Positions 11,795-22,847 of a stretch of DNA of 64,000 nucleotides are shown one piece after another (the first letter of the stretch is position 1; each line of letters opens with the position of its first letter). The stretch is from Hyperoodon ampullatus. Taxonomy: Eukaryota > Chordata > Mammalia > Artiodactyla > Ziphiidae. The stretch is from contig OX457061.1 in NCBI GenBank assembly GCA_949752795.1, positions 28,648,425 to 28,712,424 on the forward strand. Direction: 5' to 3'. The translations under genes and the position numbers were made by a program. The notes beneath the pieces were generated by a model. The model had not been told where the DNA came from. It made no database searches and was given only the letters and a program-made list of their open reading frames with translations.

Positions 11795-11990
11795 TAAAGT
11801 ACTTTGGGCAATTTATTTAGACTGTTTAAGTCTCAGATTTTTCCCCTTTAAAATTCAGTTAATAATAGTGCCTATCTTATACGGTTATTGTGAGAATTAG
11901 ATTAAATTATGACTATAAAGTACTTAGTGCTGGGCCTGGCATACCACTCAATATATGTTAGTAATAATTAGTAGTATTTTTATAATTATT
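11795..11990 (+). mobile_element. MIR SINE (old)
   Basis: Order and motifs of a MIR 3' half: gtctcagatttttcc, taataatagtgcctatctta, ggttattgtgagaattag, agtacttagtgctgggcctggca and ctcaatatatgttagtaataattag. Diverged, so an ancient mammalian copy. Confidence 0.8.
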
Positions 11991-12294
11991 ATTGAAAGAT
12001 GTCATGCATATTGTTCTTATCATTAGGGAGTAGCTACAAAGCTAAAGATAATCAGCATCATTAGAACAATATATTTAAATCTTGCTTGCAGAGCTTTATT
12101 AATGATTTGGCTCAAGGAAATTCAGTTGCTCTTATTAGCATTTTCCCATTTGTAGCACATAAAATTACTATTTTATCCATCTGGAATGGTTTGATAATAT
12201 ATCTTGCAACCTTCAATACTTAATAATGTTTCCATTATTTTCATTAATGCATTTACAACAATCAATAAAATTTAAAGTGTTCAATATTAATGAC
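11991..12294. other. Repeat-free stretch, possible conserved non-coding element
   Basis: Moderate-complexity AT-rich DNA with several TAAT-type homeodomain core motifs and no repeat signature. Function is not shown by sequence alone. Confidence 0.25.
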
Positions 12295-12630
12295 ATAAGG
12301 GGTCCTTCATGATCTACTGTCCTGCCTAAGAAGTCCACTACCTTCTACTTTTCCCCTTTCCATCTCTGATTCTTTTTATGTTATATTTCAGGATTCAATT
12401 AATCTTTCATTTTCAAAGTGAAAACTCCATGGACATACTTCTTCTCCTTCACTTCTCGCCAGGCAAACCAGGGATACCACTGGCATGTTAGTAATAAGTG
12501 AGGTAAACCTCTATTAGAGGTTTTTGTTTGTTTCTCTAAGTCTGCCTTTCTTAGTATTCTAAGATCTCAGTGCTTGGCATAAAGCAAAAGCATAATGCAT
12601 AACTCTTTTGTAAGCAAATGCATGAATAAG
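12295..12630 (+). mobile_element. L2 LINE 3' region (old)
   Basis: Contains diverged L2 signatures: ccttcatgatctactgtcctgcc near the start, a pyrimidine-rich middle, then cagtgcttggcataaagc and aaatgcatgaataa near the end. Confidence 0.55.
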
Positions 12631-14194
12631 GAGAAAATGAGAGACAGGATTTTTGACTCTTCAAGTTACATTTGGCAAGTCTCTAGAGCAATACTAAATC
12701 CTTCACATAAAGTAGGTATTATTGTTTTCAAAAGAGAAGTCTAATAAACATAAACTATAAAATGGTGGAGAAATCCAACAATGTCAATGAGTTAAATGTT
12801 AATGGATTTGAAAAGGAATAAAAATGAGCTGTGATATGAACCTAAATCATTTTTTGTGGGGAACATTCTTGGCTGGAAAGCACAGGCTGTGGATGATGAT
12901 CTCCTCAGCACTTTGAAGAATCATTCCAACCTGGGTAGGATCTACAGTTATGCTAATGGCAACAAGTAGAACAGGTCGCTCAGTCCTAGCATGTTGCATA
13001 GACAGCCTAGGCGTTTACTTTCTTTAGCATTAGCAGCAGAGACAGAGGGCTGCTTCTCTGAGGCAACTTTTCTGTCTGTCAATTGTTTTCATAAAAAAGG
13101 TCTCTAGGTTGTTTGCATGGCTGCTGATTCCGGTAGCAGGTAAGAAGTATTCCTGTCTCAAGGAAAGGGAGAAGCAAAGATGACTGGGAAAAGTATTCAC
13201 TCTGGAATTCTTAGAGCTGTCAAGGTAATTGTTTGCTGACAGAGATGTGGACTCTATAGTGAGGTACCTCCCACTATTGACTGGGAGGTGTGAGGGAACA
13301 GAATACTCTAATTACAGTAGAATGCCATACAAGTTCTTGTTAGGGAGTTATTAGTTTATTATAACATAAAAACTCTATGAGTTTTCAACTGTATAACTCA
13401 TGACTGTGATAATATAATCATAGTATTTAGTTATAAGTTTAATTTTTATAAATTTATATCATATCTGAGAAGACCTTGGTGGAAATTCTTCCCCCCGCCT
13501 TTCGCCCCCTCCAGGCCTACTCCCTCTTCTTCTCTGCCTTAGGATAACTAATCTTTAGTGACTATATTGACTTTTGTTCTAGCAGCTAACTAGTTTGGCT
13601 AATGGGGAGCCCAGCGGGAGGTTGGAGAGGAGTAAAATGAAAGTGAAATATGGGTATTTTTCTCCAGAGCTCCTCCCTATTGGGTTGTCTTAGGATGGCT
13701 GCTTCCCTCTGCAGTCCTTTCTTCAAGACTATTCTAAGAGTCCTCTCTCTATATCTCTTGGATCTAGGGCTGGTAACAACCATGCTGTCCCTAGGTCAGG
13801 AGGGGCTACAGTATAGCTTGTGTTTTCCGTATATCCTTCTTATATCTTTAAAATTAGTCCCTTTATTAGTCCCTCCATGAATTAATGTAATTTAATTTTG
13901 AGCCATCTGTTTCTTGATGGAGCCCCAATTGATACAAAGATAAATTAGACAAGTTGTCTGTTTTCTGCTATAGTATAACATATCCATATTGTGCTTATGT
14001 GGTCCACATACAATTTATCAGCCAAACACTTGGCTAACTTATAACACCCCATATTCTATTGCTCTGTTGATCTACCTATGAATCAAAATGTCTTATGATT
14101 TGTTTGTTTCCAGTTAATTTGAGCCTTTAAAAAATTAAATATATCCTCCTATGTTCAGACGTATAGATTTTAAGATATTCTTCACTCCCAGAAA
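12631..14194. other. Unannotated sequence, possible old repeat at 13745-13942
   Basis: The stretch around 13900-13942 (gagccatctgtttcttgatggagcccc, aattgatacaa) resembles the end of a widespread mammalian repeat that I cannot name. Otherwise no gene is seen; open frames near 13586-13880 overlap on both strands and look like chance. Confidence 0.3.
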
Positions 14195-14305
14195 GAAATT
14201 TCACTCCTAGAACCTATCACAGTGTTTGGAACATATTAGGAACACCATAAATATTTGTTGAGTGTGTGAATAAGTAAATGGGAGTGAATGAATGTGTGAA
14301 TAAAT
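14195..14305 (+). mobile_element. L2 or MIR 3' tail (old)
   Basis: cctatcacagtgtttggaac, then accataaatatttgttgag and several gaatgaatg-like units. This is the common tail shared by L2 and MIR. Confidence 0.55.
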
Positions 14306-15149
14306 GAAAAAATAAGTAGCTTCAATTAGTTGTATGTACATAGGCATATGCACGTATGCCTTCCATGTTTACAATATGTATTTATCTCCAGGTTTTTTAT
14401 CCACTATTGATAGTGAATAAAGACAGAAGAAATGTTAAATGAAACAACCTAAAAACACTTACTGCCTTGTCTGTGGAAGCAATTAATCCTGCATGGAGAA
14501 ATTTGGGGCCCATTAAGCTGAGAGACAATTAGATTGGAGATCACTGAGATATAAACTACTCACTAGAGAGTTTGGGAAAAATTGAGTGAAAAGTTATTGA
14601 ATTTCATTGTTCTAACAGCCTTATCAGGCAAAATTGGGGGGAAAAATTCCAAGAAAAAAAGCCTTGGTAAACTTATAGGACAAAGAGAGCTAAGAGCTGA
14701 TATGATTTATATTCTCTCTTGACCTACTTATGTGATTATTATATTAGAGATTTCCTAAACTTTGAACCCACCTGCATTCTTGGATTAGACAGTATTAGGC
14801 CACTGTACATTATTATTTTAAAGTCCTTTGGAATCTAATTTGCTAGTAGAAATTTAGATTTTTCAAATCAATCTATCTCGTTATAGTTATATTCCCCCAT
14901 TTTATGTTTTCTTCTTTAAGTTTTGTTATCAGCATTATAACATCTTTGTAAACTCTTCGTATTTTTGGCCGTGGTTCACTTTACACAGCATAGGTCTTAT
15001 ATATTCCTTAGTGCTTTGGAAGACATTTGTAGACTCATCTGCGCCTATTACATTTTCTGATGTAATTTGGAAAACATTTAATTCTCTTCCATAGTGAATC
15101 ATCTTTCCTGGATTCTACCTTTTCTTGGGTTAATGCTAATAATAGTTGA
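14306..15149. other. Unannotated AT-rich sequence
   Basis: No gene or repeat recognised. Confidence 0.35.
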
Positions 15150-15400
15150 TGAGATAAAAATTTAGGGGTCACATCTTTGAATTATCCTTTTCCTTGGTCT
15201 TTCACATCTAATCCATCAGCAAGTCAGGTTGATGCTACCACCAAAACAAACGTACCCAAATGTGTTAAATTCTCTCCATCTCCATCTGCTCTATATAAGT
15301 CACAATCATATCTTGCATGGACATCTGAAAAAATCTCCTGGTTTCAGTCTTCCATTCTTGCCTCCCTACAATCCATTCCCCTGCTTAAAGTACTATATCA
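15150..15400 (+). mobile_element. L2 LINE internal fragment (old)
   Basis: Follows the L2 ORF-region pattern in order: ggggtcacatctttgaatta, ctaatccatcagcaagtcag, gatgctaccaccaaaac and ctacaatccattcccc. Diverged and broken. Confidence 0.65.
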
Positions 15401-17689
15401 TTGTTCTCCATATTTGCTCCCCCTCCTTGGTGCAGTTATACTTCATGCAACTAATTAAGGCAGGCATGTGACTTGCTTTGGCTAATAAAATGTGGGCTAA
15501 TAAAATAAATATAAGTGGAAGGAATGTGTGCACTTTTATGCCGAGGCTTTACAAACCTAGTCACAGCACACCCCTCAAGTTTCCCTACTCCTGCACAAGC
15601 TCACAGATGATCATTTGTTTGGTGGAAGCTCGGCCACCTGCAGATGATAAGCTGTGAGGGATTACAGAAAAGGCAGCTTTAATTTTCTAGCCTCCAACTT
15701 GCAGGGGGAAATATTGCAAGGGGTTGGAAATGAGTAAGCAATTTTGAATATCTTCCACAGTTACTGAAAAAAAAAAAGGGGGAATATGGGGTAGAATGGT
15801 CTGTGGGGGTTGCATGAACTTAGGCTGAGGTGTGGGGTGAAGTAAGATGAGGCAAAAAATGTTTTTGCACACCTTAAATTCTACCTATTGCCAGAATAAT
15901 GTATTCCTCTTACTTTCTCATACTCATCAGTTATTTCTCAGTATAAGAAAAAGGAGCCAAACTGTACTTAAAGTTCCTTATTCATCCTCACCATATCTAA
16001 ATGATATGACTAGTATATTTCCCCCTACCTTTACTTACATTTTCTTTAAGGGTCAAATAAACACTTGAGATTGAAAAATATTAAAAAATTATTTGCCAGA
16101 GCAGAATAACTGCAAAAACTAGGCACAGTGGGACAAATAAGACACTCAGGATGATTTGTGTGGTCTAAACTGTTTTGGGTTGCAGGAAGGAATTTTGAGA
16201 AGCAGGAACTATGCTACTGTATGTAACTGAGTGTAAATGATATTTCATTTTGTCTTATTTTGTTTTCAGTGCTACAATACAATAGTAAGATTGTGTTTGA
16301 GAATATTTTAGTTTTTCTGTTGAAAGACTACTATGCAAAAACGTATTACTTATAGTGACTTTTAAATGTAAGAAAAGTACTGGCAACCTCTTTTTAGAAC
16401 CCTAAAAGAAAAACATTATGGTCAGGTGTCTACATCAAATACGATCAGGTGGGGTAAAAGAAAACACGTAAATTATTGGACCTTACTAACATTTCACACT
16501 TTAATTACATCCTGCTTCTAGAGAAAATTTTACATAATATTGTAAGTAGGGTATAATGTTTCAATTGCAAAATCCCACCTGCAGTCGCCTCTCATATATG
16601 TACAATATATATAATTTATATAATATACATACAACATCTTTTGTATATGGTTTTGTTTTGTGATACAGAATTGAGTCTTGGAATGAATTAGTATAACTAG
16701 AGCTTTGGCTATCCCAAGAAATGGTACTTTAATAAATAAATGATGTACACAAATTGTAAGTTTTATATGTTATTGAAAGTTACAGTGATTTCAGAGATTA
16801 TTTTAAAATCAAAACATAGGTGAAGCCCACAAACTCATTATAAGTGGGTCTTGAATCTCTCATAAAATCTAGGCTCTATTTTCCTTATTTATATGTCATT
16901 TAATTAATATGTAAGTGACTTATTTTAAATTTTGATGATCAATATAAAGGAATAGTTCTGTTTGTGTTCTTTATAGTGGTTTCCATCTGGGGCAGTTCTA
17001 TTCAAATGTTAATTATCTCTGGCCCTTTGAGCTAGAAAATATGAAAATGAGATAAAAAGTGGCTTCTAGAGTTGCTCCTCCAAAGCTGGAAAATTGGATG
17101 AGAGGTTTCCTGGAGCTGCTGACCTCCACTTTGACGTACCTTTTATCAGCAAACCATTGTTTGTTTGACAGATGAAAGAAGGTATGTAGTACCAAGTTAA
17201 TGGTCAGTAGTGTGAGCTAGACCTTTCAGGCATAATGTGTTAGTGATAGTAATTAATTATTTGAATGTCATGTTTTTTGTGTTATTGTAAAAGACTTAGA
17301 AGAGACTGTGAGCTATATACTTTTATAGAAAACTAAGATATTGATACATAGAGTTTTTGCAATCAAATTTGGGGGAAACCTAAATTAAGGATTTCAAAGA
17401 AACAGCAGCATAGTAGCTTCCACTTGTCACAGAGTCTAAAGGGTGGAAGTATTGAAATATTAAAACAAACATACAAACAACTAATTTTATAATTCTTCTT
17501 GGTAGGGAAATGATTCCTACAGAAATTGAATATACTTATATGATTCAATCTCTTAAGTTTGTATCACTACTGGGAAATAAGTAGAAAAAAATTAAAATCA
17601 CACACAAATCCTTATAATTTGGGGAAAGGAAGATAATGTATCATACCGCAAATATAGCACTGGCATCTTTTTACCACCTTGAATATACA
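15401..17689. other. Unannotated AT-rich sequence
   Basis: catgtgacttgctttggcta at 15466-15485 is a phrase found in common mammalian repeats, but I cannot assign the family. 16595-16640 is nearly pure A/T. No coding sequence is supported. Confidence 0.3.
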
Positions 17690-18060
17690 GCATTTAAAAA
17701 CATGAACAATAATACTAAAAACAAACCAAAAAACAAAAAAAGAATGGGAAAACTCCAAATATCCATTAACTACTGAATGTAGTATATACATATCATGGAA
17801 TACTACCCAGGAATAAAAAGGATGAGACAACTGACCCATCCAACAGCATGAATGATTGTCAAAAATATTTTAAGTGAAAGAATCTAGACACAAGATCACA
17901 TATTGTATGGTTCTATTTAAATGTAATTCCTATAAAACTCAAAACTATAGAGACAGATATCAGATCAGTGTTTTCTTTGAACTGGGGCATGGGACTGAGG
18001 ATTGACTGTTTGCTGACATGAGGAAATCTTGTAGGTGATGAAAATATAGCTAATCTAAGC
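17690..18060 (+). mobile_element. Old L1 (L1M-type) 3' end
   Basis: Diverged sequence of the L1 3' region: atcatggaatactacccagg, aataaaaaggatgagacaac, agtgaaagaatctagacac and agatatcagatcagtgtttt. No usable frame. Confidence 0.7.
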
Positions 18061-18509
18061 AGGAAGTCAGCAGGGCAGGGGGAGTTTGTTCCTGATATGA
18101 TGGATGCCAGCTCTAGGGAGGAAGCTGGGGTTACTACGTGTTTCTTTATTATAGACTAATCTATGCAGACAGCTGAACATAGCAACCTTGGCCCAGGTAG
18201 AAATTTACACATACACAAAAGGCACACATATAAAGTTTACTGCTGAGATTACTTATAACTTTAGTTTCTCTCCTAACTATAGTAAAGAAACCAAATAACT
18301 AAACTGGTAGTTACATTTACATCAAATAGCTATTAATCTGAAACACTGAGCAAAAGATACTAACAGCACCCAGAAAGGCACAGGCAAACAACAACAAAAA
18401 AATAAGACTAGATAAGTATTAACTGATTATATAAATAAAACAGATTCATCATTAATAAATTCACATCATTCAAGATGTCATTATCTGAAAAATATCCAAT
18501 TTATAAAAA
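18061..18509. other. Unannotated sequence between old L1 fragments
   Basis: Nothing recognised. It may be diverged L1 or the pre-insertion locus. Confidence 0.3.
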
Positions 18510-19990
18510 GAGTCTCTAGGGTAATGGCAGAATAGCTTGTTAGTACCAGCATTCTCACAGGCAGAAATAAAATCATAAAAACAAACCTATTTGAAATTTG
18601 AAACTACTGGCAAACTCAGAATGCAGGCAGAAACTGGAGGGGCGTCTACCATTCAGCGATGAAATGCTGCAGGTGAGTATTTTGTTTGTGACTTTTTGTC
18701 AGAGTCTCCCTAATCAAGTGCAGCTCTGAGGGCAGAAAGCTGCGGGCTCACTGGTTTGAGGGCAGAGGACTGAGTTAGTGGCTAGAAGAGGAGGACAAAG
18801 CTAGGAGGGAAAGCTAAAGAGGAAGTCACAAACAGGACCAGCCCCCAAATCTCCATTCAAAATTCACACAGCTATGTGGCTGTCTGCTAATATGTAAACG
18901 CTTGAGGGGAACCCCGAAGGTTAGAAAAATGTAGCAATTAGAAGCTGAAAAAACTGTGCAAAACTTTAGCTGCTGTCTAGTATAAAAAGACAGAGATTGG
19001 AGTATGGGTACAGCCAAGTTAACTGCCTGAGAAAACAAAATTCACTCCGTAGAAACAGAATAGAATACAGATTCCTTACAGATATCACTCATAATGTTCA
19101 GTTCTCAGACATACAAAGAAAAATAAAAAGTGACCTATATTCTAGGAAAAAAAGGCAGTCAATAGAAATCAAAACAGAGGGTACCCAGGTAGCCATTATT
19201 ATAAATATATTCAAGGAATTTAAAATTATATGTATAATTCATAAATATAAATAGAATTCTCAGAAGAAATAATAGAATTAAAAAACCAAAGTCATAATTC
19301 TAGCACTGAAATTCTAATAACTGAAATAAAAAAATGGACTGGATGCGCTTAATAGCAACACATTACATACAGGGAGACAACAATAAAGATGATGCTGACT
19401 TCTCATCAGTTACAATGGAGGCAGGAAGAAAAGGAATATTTCCATTCAGGCTAAAGAGAAATACCACCAGATCTATAGGAAAGTATTGAAGTTACCAGAA
19501 CTAGTAAGTATTTTGGTATATATAATGTATAAAGAAATATTAGTGCAACATTGTGTGGTATATAACTTATGTAGATATAATAGATATGACAATAATAGCA
19601 TAAAAGACAGGCTTGTGGGCTTCCCTGGTGGCGCAGTGGTTGGGAGTCCGCCTGCCGATGCAGGGGACATGGGTTCGTGCCCTGGTCCGGGAGGATCCCA
19701 CATGCCGCGGAGCGGCTGGGCCTGTGAGCCATGGCCGCTGAGCCTGCGCGTCCGGAGCCTGTGCTCCACAACGGGAGAGGCCGCAACAGTGAGAGGCCCG
19801 CATACCGCAAAAAAAAAAAAAAAAAAAGACAGGCTTGCAATGTTCTTACATTTTGTGTGCTGTAGGAGACTATTAACTCTAAGTATTTAGCCTGTGATAG
19901 GTTGAAGATACATACTGTGATCTCTAGAGCTGTCTTGGAAAATAACACAGAGAGATACAGGTTTATGGGATGAGAGAGAGAGAGGGTAAT
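18510..19990 (+). mobile_element. HAL1-like / L1M fragment with ORF1-derived sequence
   Basis: Phrases match old L1 ORF1: aaagtgacctatattctagg, agtcaatagaaatcaaaac, taaatatattcaaggaattt, atggactggatgcgcttaat and ttctcatcagttacaatgga. These are followed directly by L1M-type 3' sequence (tattttggtatatataatg, gtgtggtatataacttatg, gataggttgaagatacata). ORF1 leading straight into a 3' UTR without ORF2 is the HAL1 plan. The longest coding relic is 85 codons at 18997-19254. A CHR-2 SINE splits the copy at 19616. Confidence 0.55.
19616..19823 (+). mobile_element. CHR-2-type SINE nested in the HAL1-like element
   Basis: Plus orientation, from gggcttccctggtggcgcag through the ccgc-A-tail. TSD aaaagacaggcttg at 19602-19615 and 19824-19837 is exact. 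The host repeat resumes after the second TSD. Confidence 0.95.
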
Positions 19991-20310
19991 TGGACCTTGA
20001 GCACTTTGGAGACAAAAAGCCACATTCTGGGTTTTGCCTTCAAAGTCAAATTTAGAAAGTTAATACAGCAGCAAGTTCAGGTTACCTTATCTTTTTTTTT
20101 TTTTTAAGACTACAAAAAGACCTATTCTGTGCATCTTTGATAGAATAAAACAAATAACTAAAAAAAAACATAAAAAAATAGTTGTATGTTATTAAATTGT
20201 CCTTGGATAATCTAATTCCTGAAATTCTACTGCTTATATAATATCTCTGGTTTATTAATAAGATTTCCTAATATAAAATCTAACAAGAGCTTTAATTTCT
20301 GAGACTTAAT

Positions 20311-20517
20311 TTTTTTTTTTTTTTTGCGGTACGCGGGCCTCTCACTGTTGTGGCCTCTCCCGTTGCGGAGCACAAGCTCCGGACGCGCAGGCTCAGCGGC
20401 CATGGCTCATGGGCCCAGCCACTCCACGGCATGTGGGATCTTCCCGGACCGGGGCACGAACCCGTATCCCCTACATCAGCAGACAGACTCTCAACCACTG
20501 CGCCACCAGGAAAGCCC
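20311..20517 (-). mobile_element. CHR-2-type SINE
   Basis: T-run at 20310-20325, then gcggtacgcgggcctctcac and the rest of the body in reverse, ending ccaccaggaaagccc. No clear TSD is visible, so the flanks may have changed. Confidence 0.9.
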
Positions 20518-21033
20518 ACCAAAAATTTAATATTTGTTTTCACTTAACTTTGAATAATAAAATATTAAGGTTATTTCTTTTAATGCAGTCTTACTATTAA
20601 CTATGAAACACCTGCATGGGATGAGACCAGTAAATTATTTCTGTTCTCTGCTTGAAATTTCAAATTAGAAACACATTTGAGCTATGAAACTAGAACTATT
20701 TTAAAAGATTTACTGCTATTATTGGCTTGATGAAATTTAAGATGCAGGTATTTGTGAAAGGCTCACTCAAAAGACTAAACCCAAGCTGGGATTAAGGCAA
20801 GGGATTGATGTCAAATAAGAAAGGGGGGTAGGAGTAGCAGTACTTATATATTATAAACAATTTGCCATAATGTATATCATTTTTGTTTCTTTGCTTTTAT
20901 TAGTCTCTTAGCCTTTTTATAAAGCTTCTGCATAATATAATTTATAAGCTACATAATGATTAAAATATGAAATTATACACTCAATTTCCATGAACTGTCA
21001 AAAATATTGTGATTTCTAAGCCTTCACCTTATT

Positions 21034-21061
21034 AAACTATATTATTAAACTTCCCTATTAC
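21034..21061 (+). repeat. 28 bp exact direct repeat, copy 1
   Basis: Starts aaactatattattaaacttc and ends ccctattac. Identical to 21948-21975; copies lie 914 bp apart, start to start. Confidence 0.9.
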
Positions 21062-21524
21062 ATTATCAATGTTCATTTTGAATTATAGTATCATGTTCAG
21101 TTAATATACCTAAATCCTATTACAAAAGACAAACCCTGTAAAGAGCCCTTTTAGGTATATTTTGGAAAGGTAATTTGTCTGTAGCGGGTATTGGTTAATG
21201 TGAATTTGCAAAACAACCTGAAAATAAGAAGACTTCTTTCATATACGAAATCAGTTCTTACTTAAAGTGGAACAAATATTGTATATTTTATATAAGTTCT
21301 ATTGGTTATGTACATTGAGATTAGAAAAAAGTATATGTTTTCATTTATTCAAATCATCTTTTATATTCTACAAAACTCTTTGGTATATTTCATCAAAGAG
21401 ATTCTACATTGCGCATCTAGAATTGATTCCTAGAATTTTGATTATTTTGGTTATTATAATTTATCTATTAGAGAGTCTAACAGAGTATGGTTGGTATATA
21501 AGAAAGTTTTACATTTTAAAACTA

Positions 21525-21615
21525 AACTTTATTGAGTTATAATTTATCTTCAATAAGACGTACCCATTGTAAAGACATGTCAGATGAGTTTATCAGTAGA
21601 GATCACGTGTGGATT
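21525..21615 (-). mobile_element. Old L1M 3' UTR fragment
   Basis: Plus strand reads aactttattgagttataatt then gacgtacccattgtaaagac, a diverged antisense form of the usual aactttattgagatataatt ... cacccattttaaagt of L1M elements. Confidence 0.5.
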
Positions 21616-21947
21616 TCTGAAGCTCCTCTCTGAAGTTTCCCCTCTGCATCCTTAGCAACTCTCCCCAAATTCCAATGTCTGTCTCTCCTGCAATTCTGTT
21701 TGTCCTCACTATACTGTATCTGGGAAGTATCTTCAGGTACAAAGCCTGAGAGATCACAGGTGTATTTTGTTCATTTGCTTTCTCATGTCCACAGTCCTGC
21801 CTGTAATCTAATGTCTTAAAACAAATGTTTCATGTATTTAATCCAATATTCTAGTTGTTTATGTTGGGAAAGCTAGTCTGGCACCACTTACTCTCATATA
21901 GATGCAAGAGACCATAGTTACTAATTTTTATAAATGTAATTTGTATA

Positions 21948-21975
21948 AAACTATATTATTAAACTTCCCTATTAC
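21948..21975 (+). repeat. 28 bp exact direct repeat, copy 2
   Basis: Identical to 21034-21061. Confidence 0.9.
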
Positions 21976-22040
21976 TTCTAAAGAAATTAGATAATTAACA
22001 AATTATTGTTTTTTTAAAGTAAACAATGAAGTCATTTGCT

Positions 22041-22250
22041 TTTTTTTTTTTTTTTCTTGTGGTACGCGGGCCTCTCACTGTTGTGGCCTCTCCCGTTGCG
22101 GAGCACAGGCTCTGGACGCGCAGGCTCAGCAGCCATGGCTCACGGGCCTAGCCGCTCCGCGGCATGTGGGATCCTCCCGGACCGGGGCACGAACCCATGT
22201 CCCCTGCATCGGCAGGCGAACTCTCAACCACTGCACCACTAGGGAAGACC
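22041..22250 (-). mobile_element. CHR-2-type SINE
   Basis: Minus orientation with a T-run at the left. TSD catttgcttttt at 22033-22044 and 22251-22262. Head end is slightly mutated (ccactagggaagacc). Confidence 0.93.
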
Positions 22251-22260
22251 CATTTGCTTT

Positions 22261-22847
22261 TTAAAGTAAATAATCATTCAAAGTCATCCTAAAAGTGACA
22301 TTACATATTTTTTTCCTTAAGAATGAAATAATTAATTTTTAAAATATTGCAGTGTCTGTAAATTATGGGATCATGTGAATGAATAACTGGTACTTTTATC
22401 TTGATCTGGACTTTATATTTTAGCTTTAAATGATTGTTGGATTTTTAGTTTAAGATCGGAATTTGTTTTTCTTAAAATTGTCTAAGAATATGAGAAATTT
22501 AATTTTTCTAATGTCTTCTTAGCATCTATCATTATACCTATTTACTTTTTTCTTTATTAAAGTACTGCTTTACTGAAACATTTTGGTATTCCTGAAGTAA
22601 ATTCTACTTGATGAAAATGCATTTATTATTATTAAATAACAGATTAAGTGCTAGTATTGTATTTTGGATTGTTTGCATCTATATATTGACGTTTAGTTTA
22701 AAAACGACTAGTAGAATTGCCCATTTGTCCATCCTTTAAAAAAGTTTATATAGAAATGAAATTATTAATTCCTTGGAAAGTTTAAAGTACTGTTTTTTTT
22801 TTTCTGTTTTAACGAGGTATAAATGATGTACAGTAAACTCCACATAC
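22261..22847. other. Unannotated AT-rich sequence
   Basis: 22809-22847 (taacgaggtataaatgatgt...) resembles a diverged antisense L1M 3' end. The rest is unrecognised. Confidence 0.35.

Larger units (their letters stand above)
20518..22032. other. AT-rich sequence with old L1 tail and a 28 bp direct repeat
   Basis: Largely unrecognised. Contains a diverged antisense L1M 3' end near 21525-21615 and two exact 28 bp copies at 21034-21061 and 21948-21975. Confidence 0.35.
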
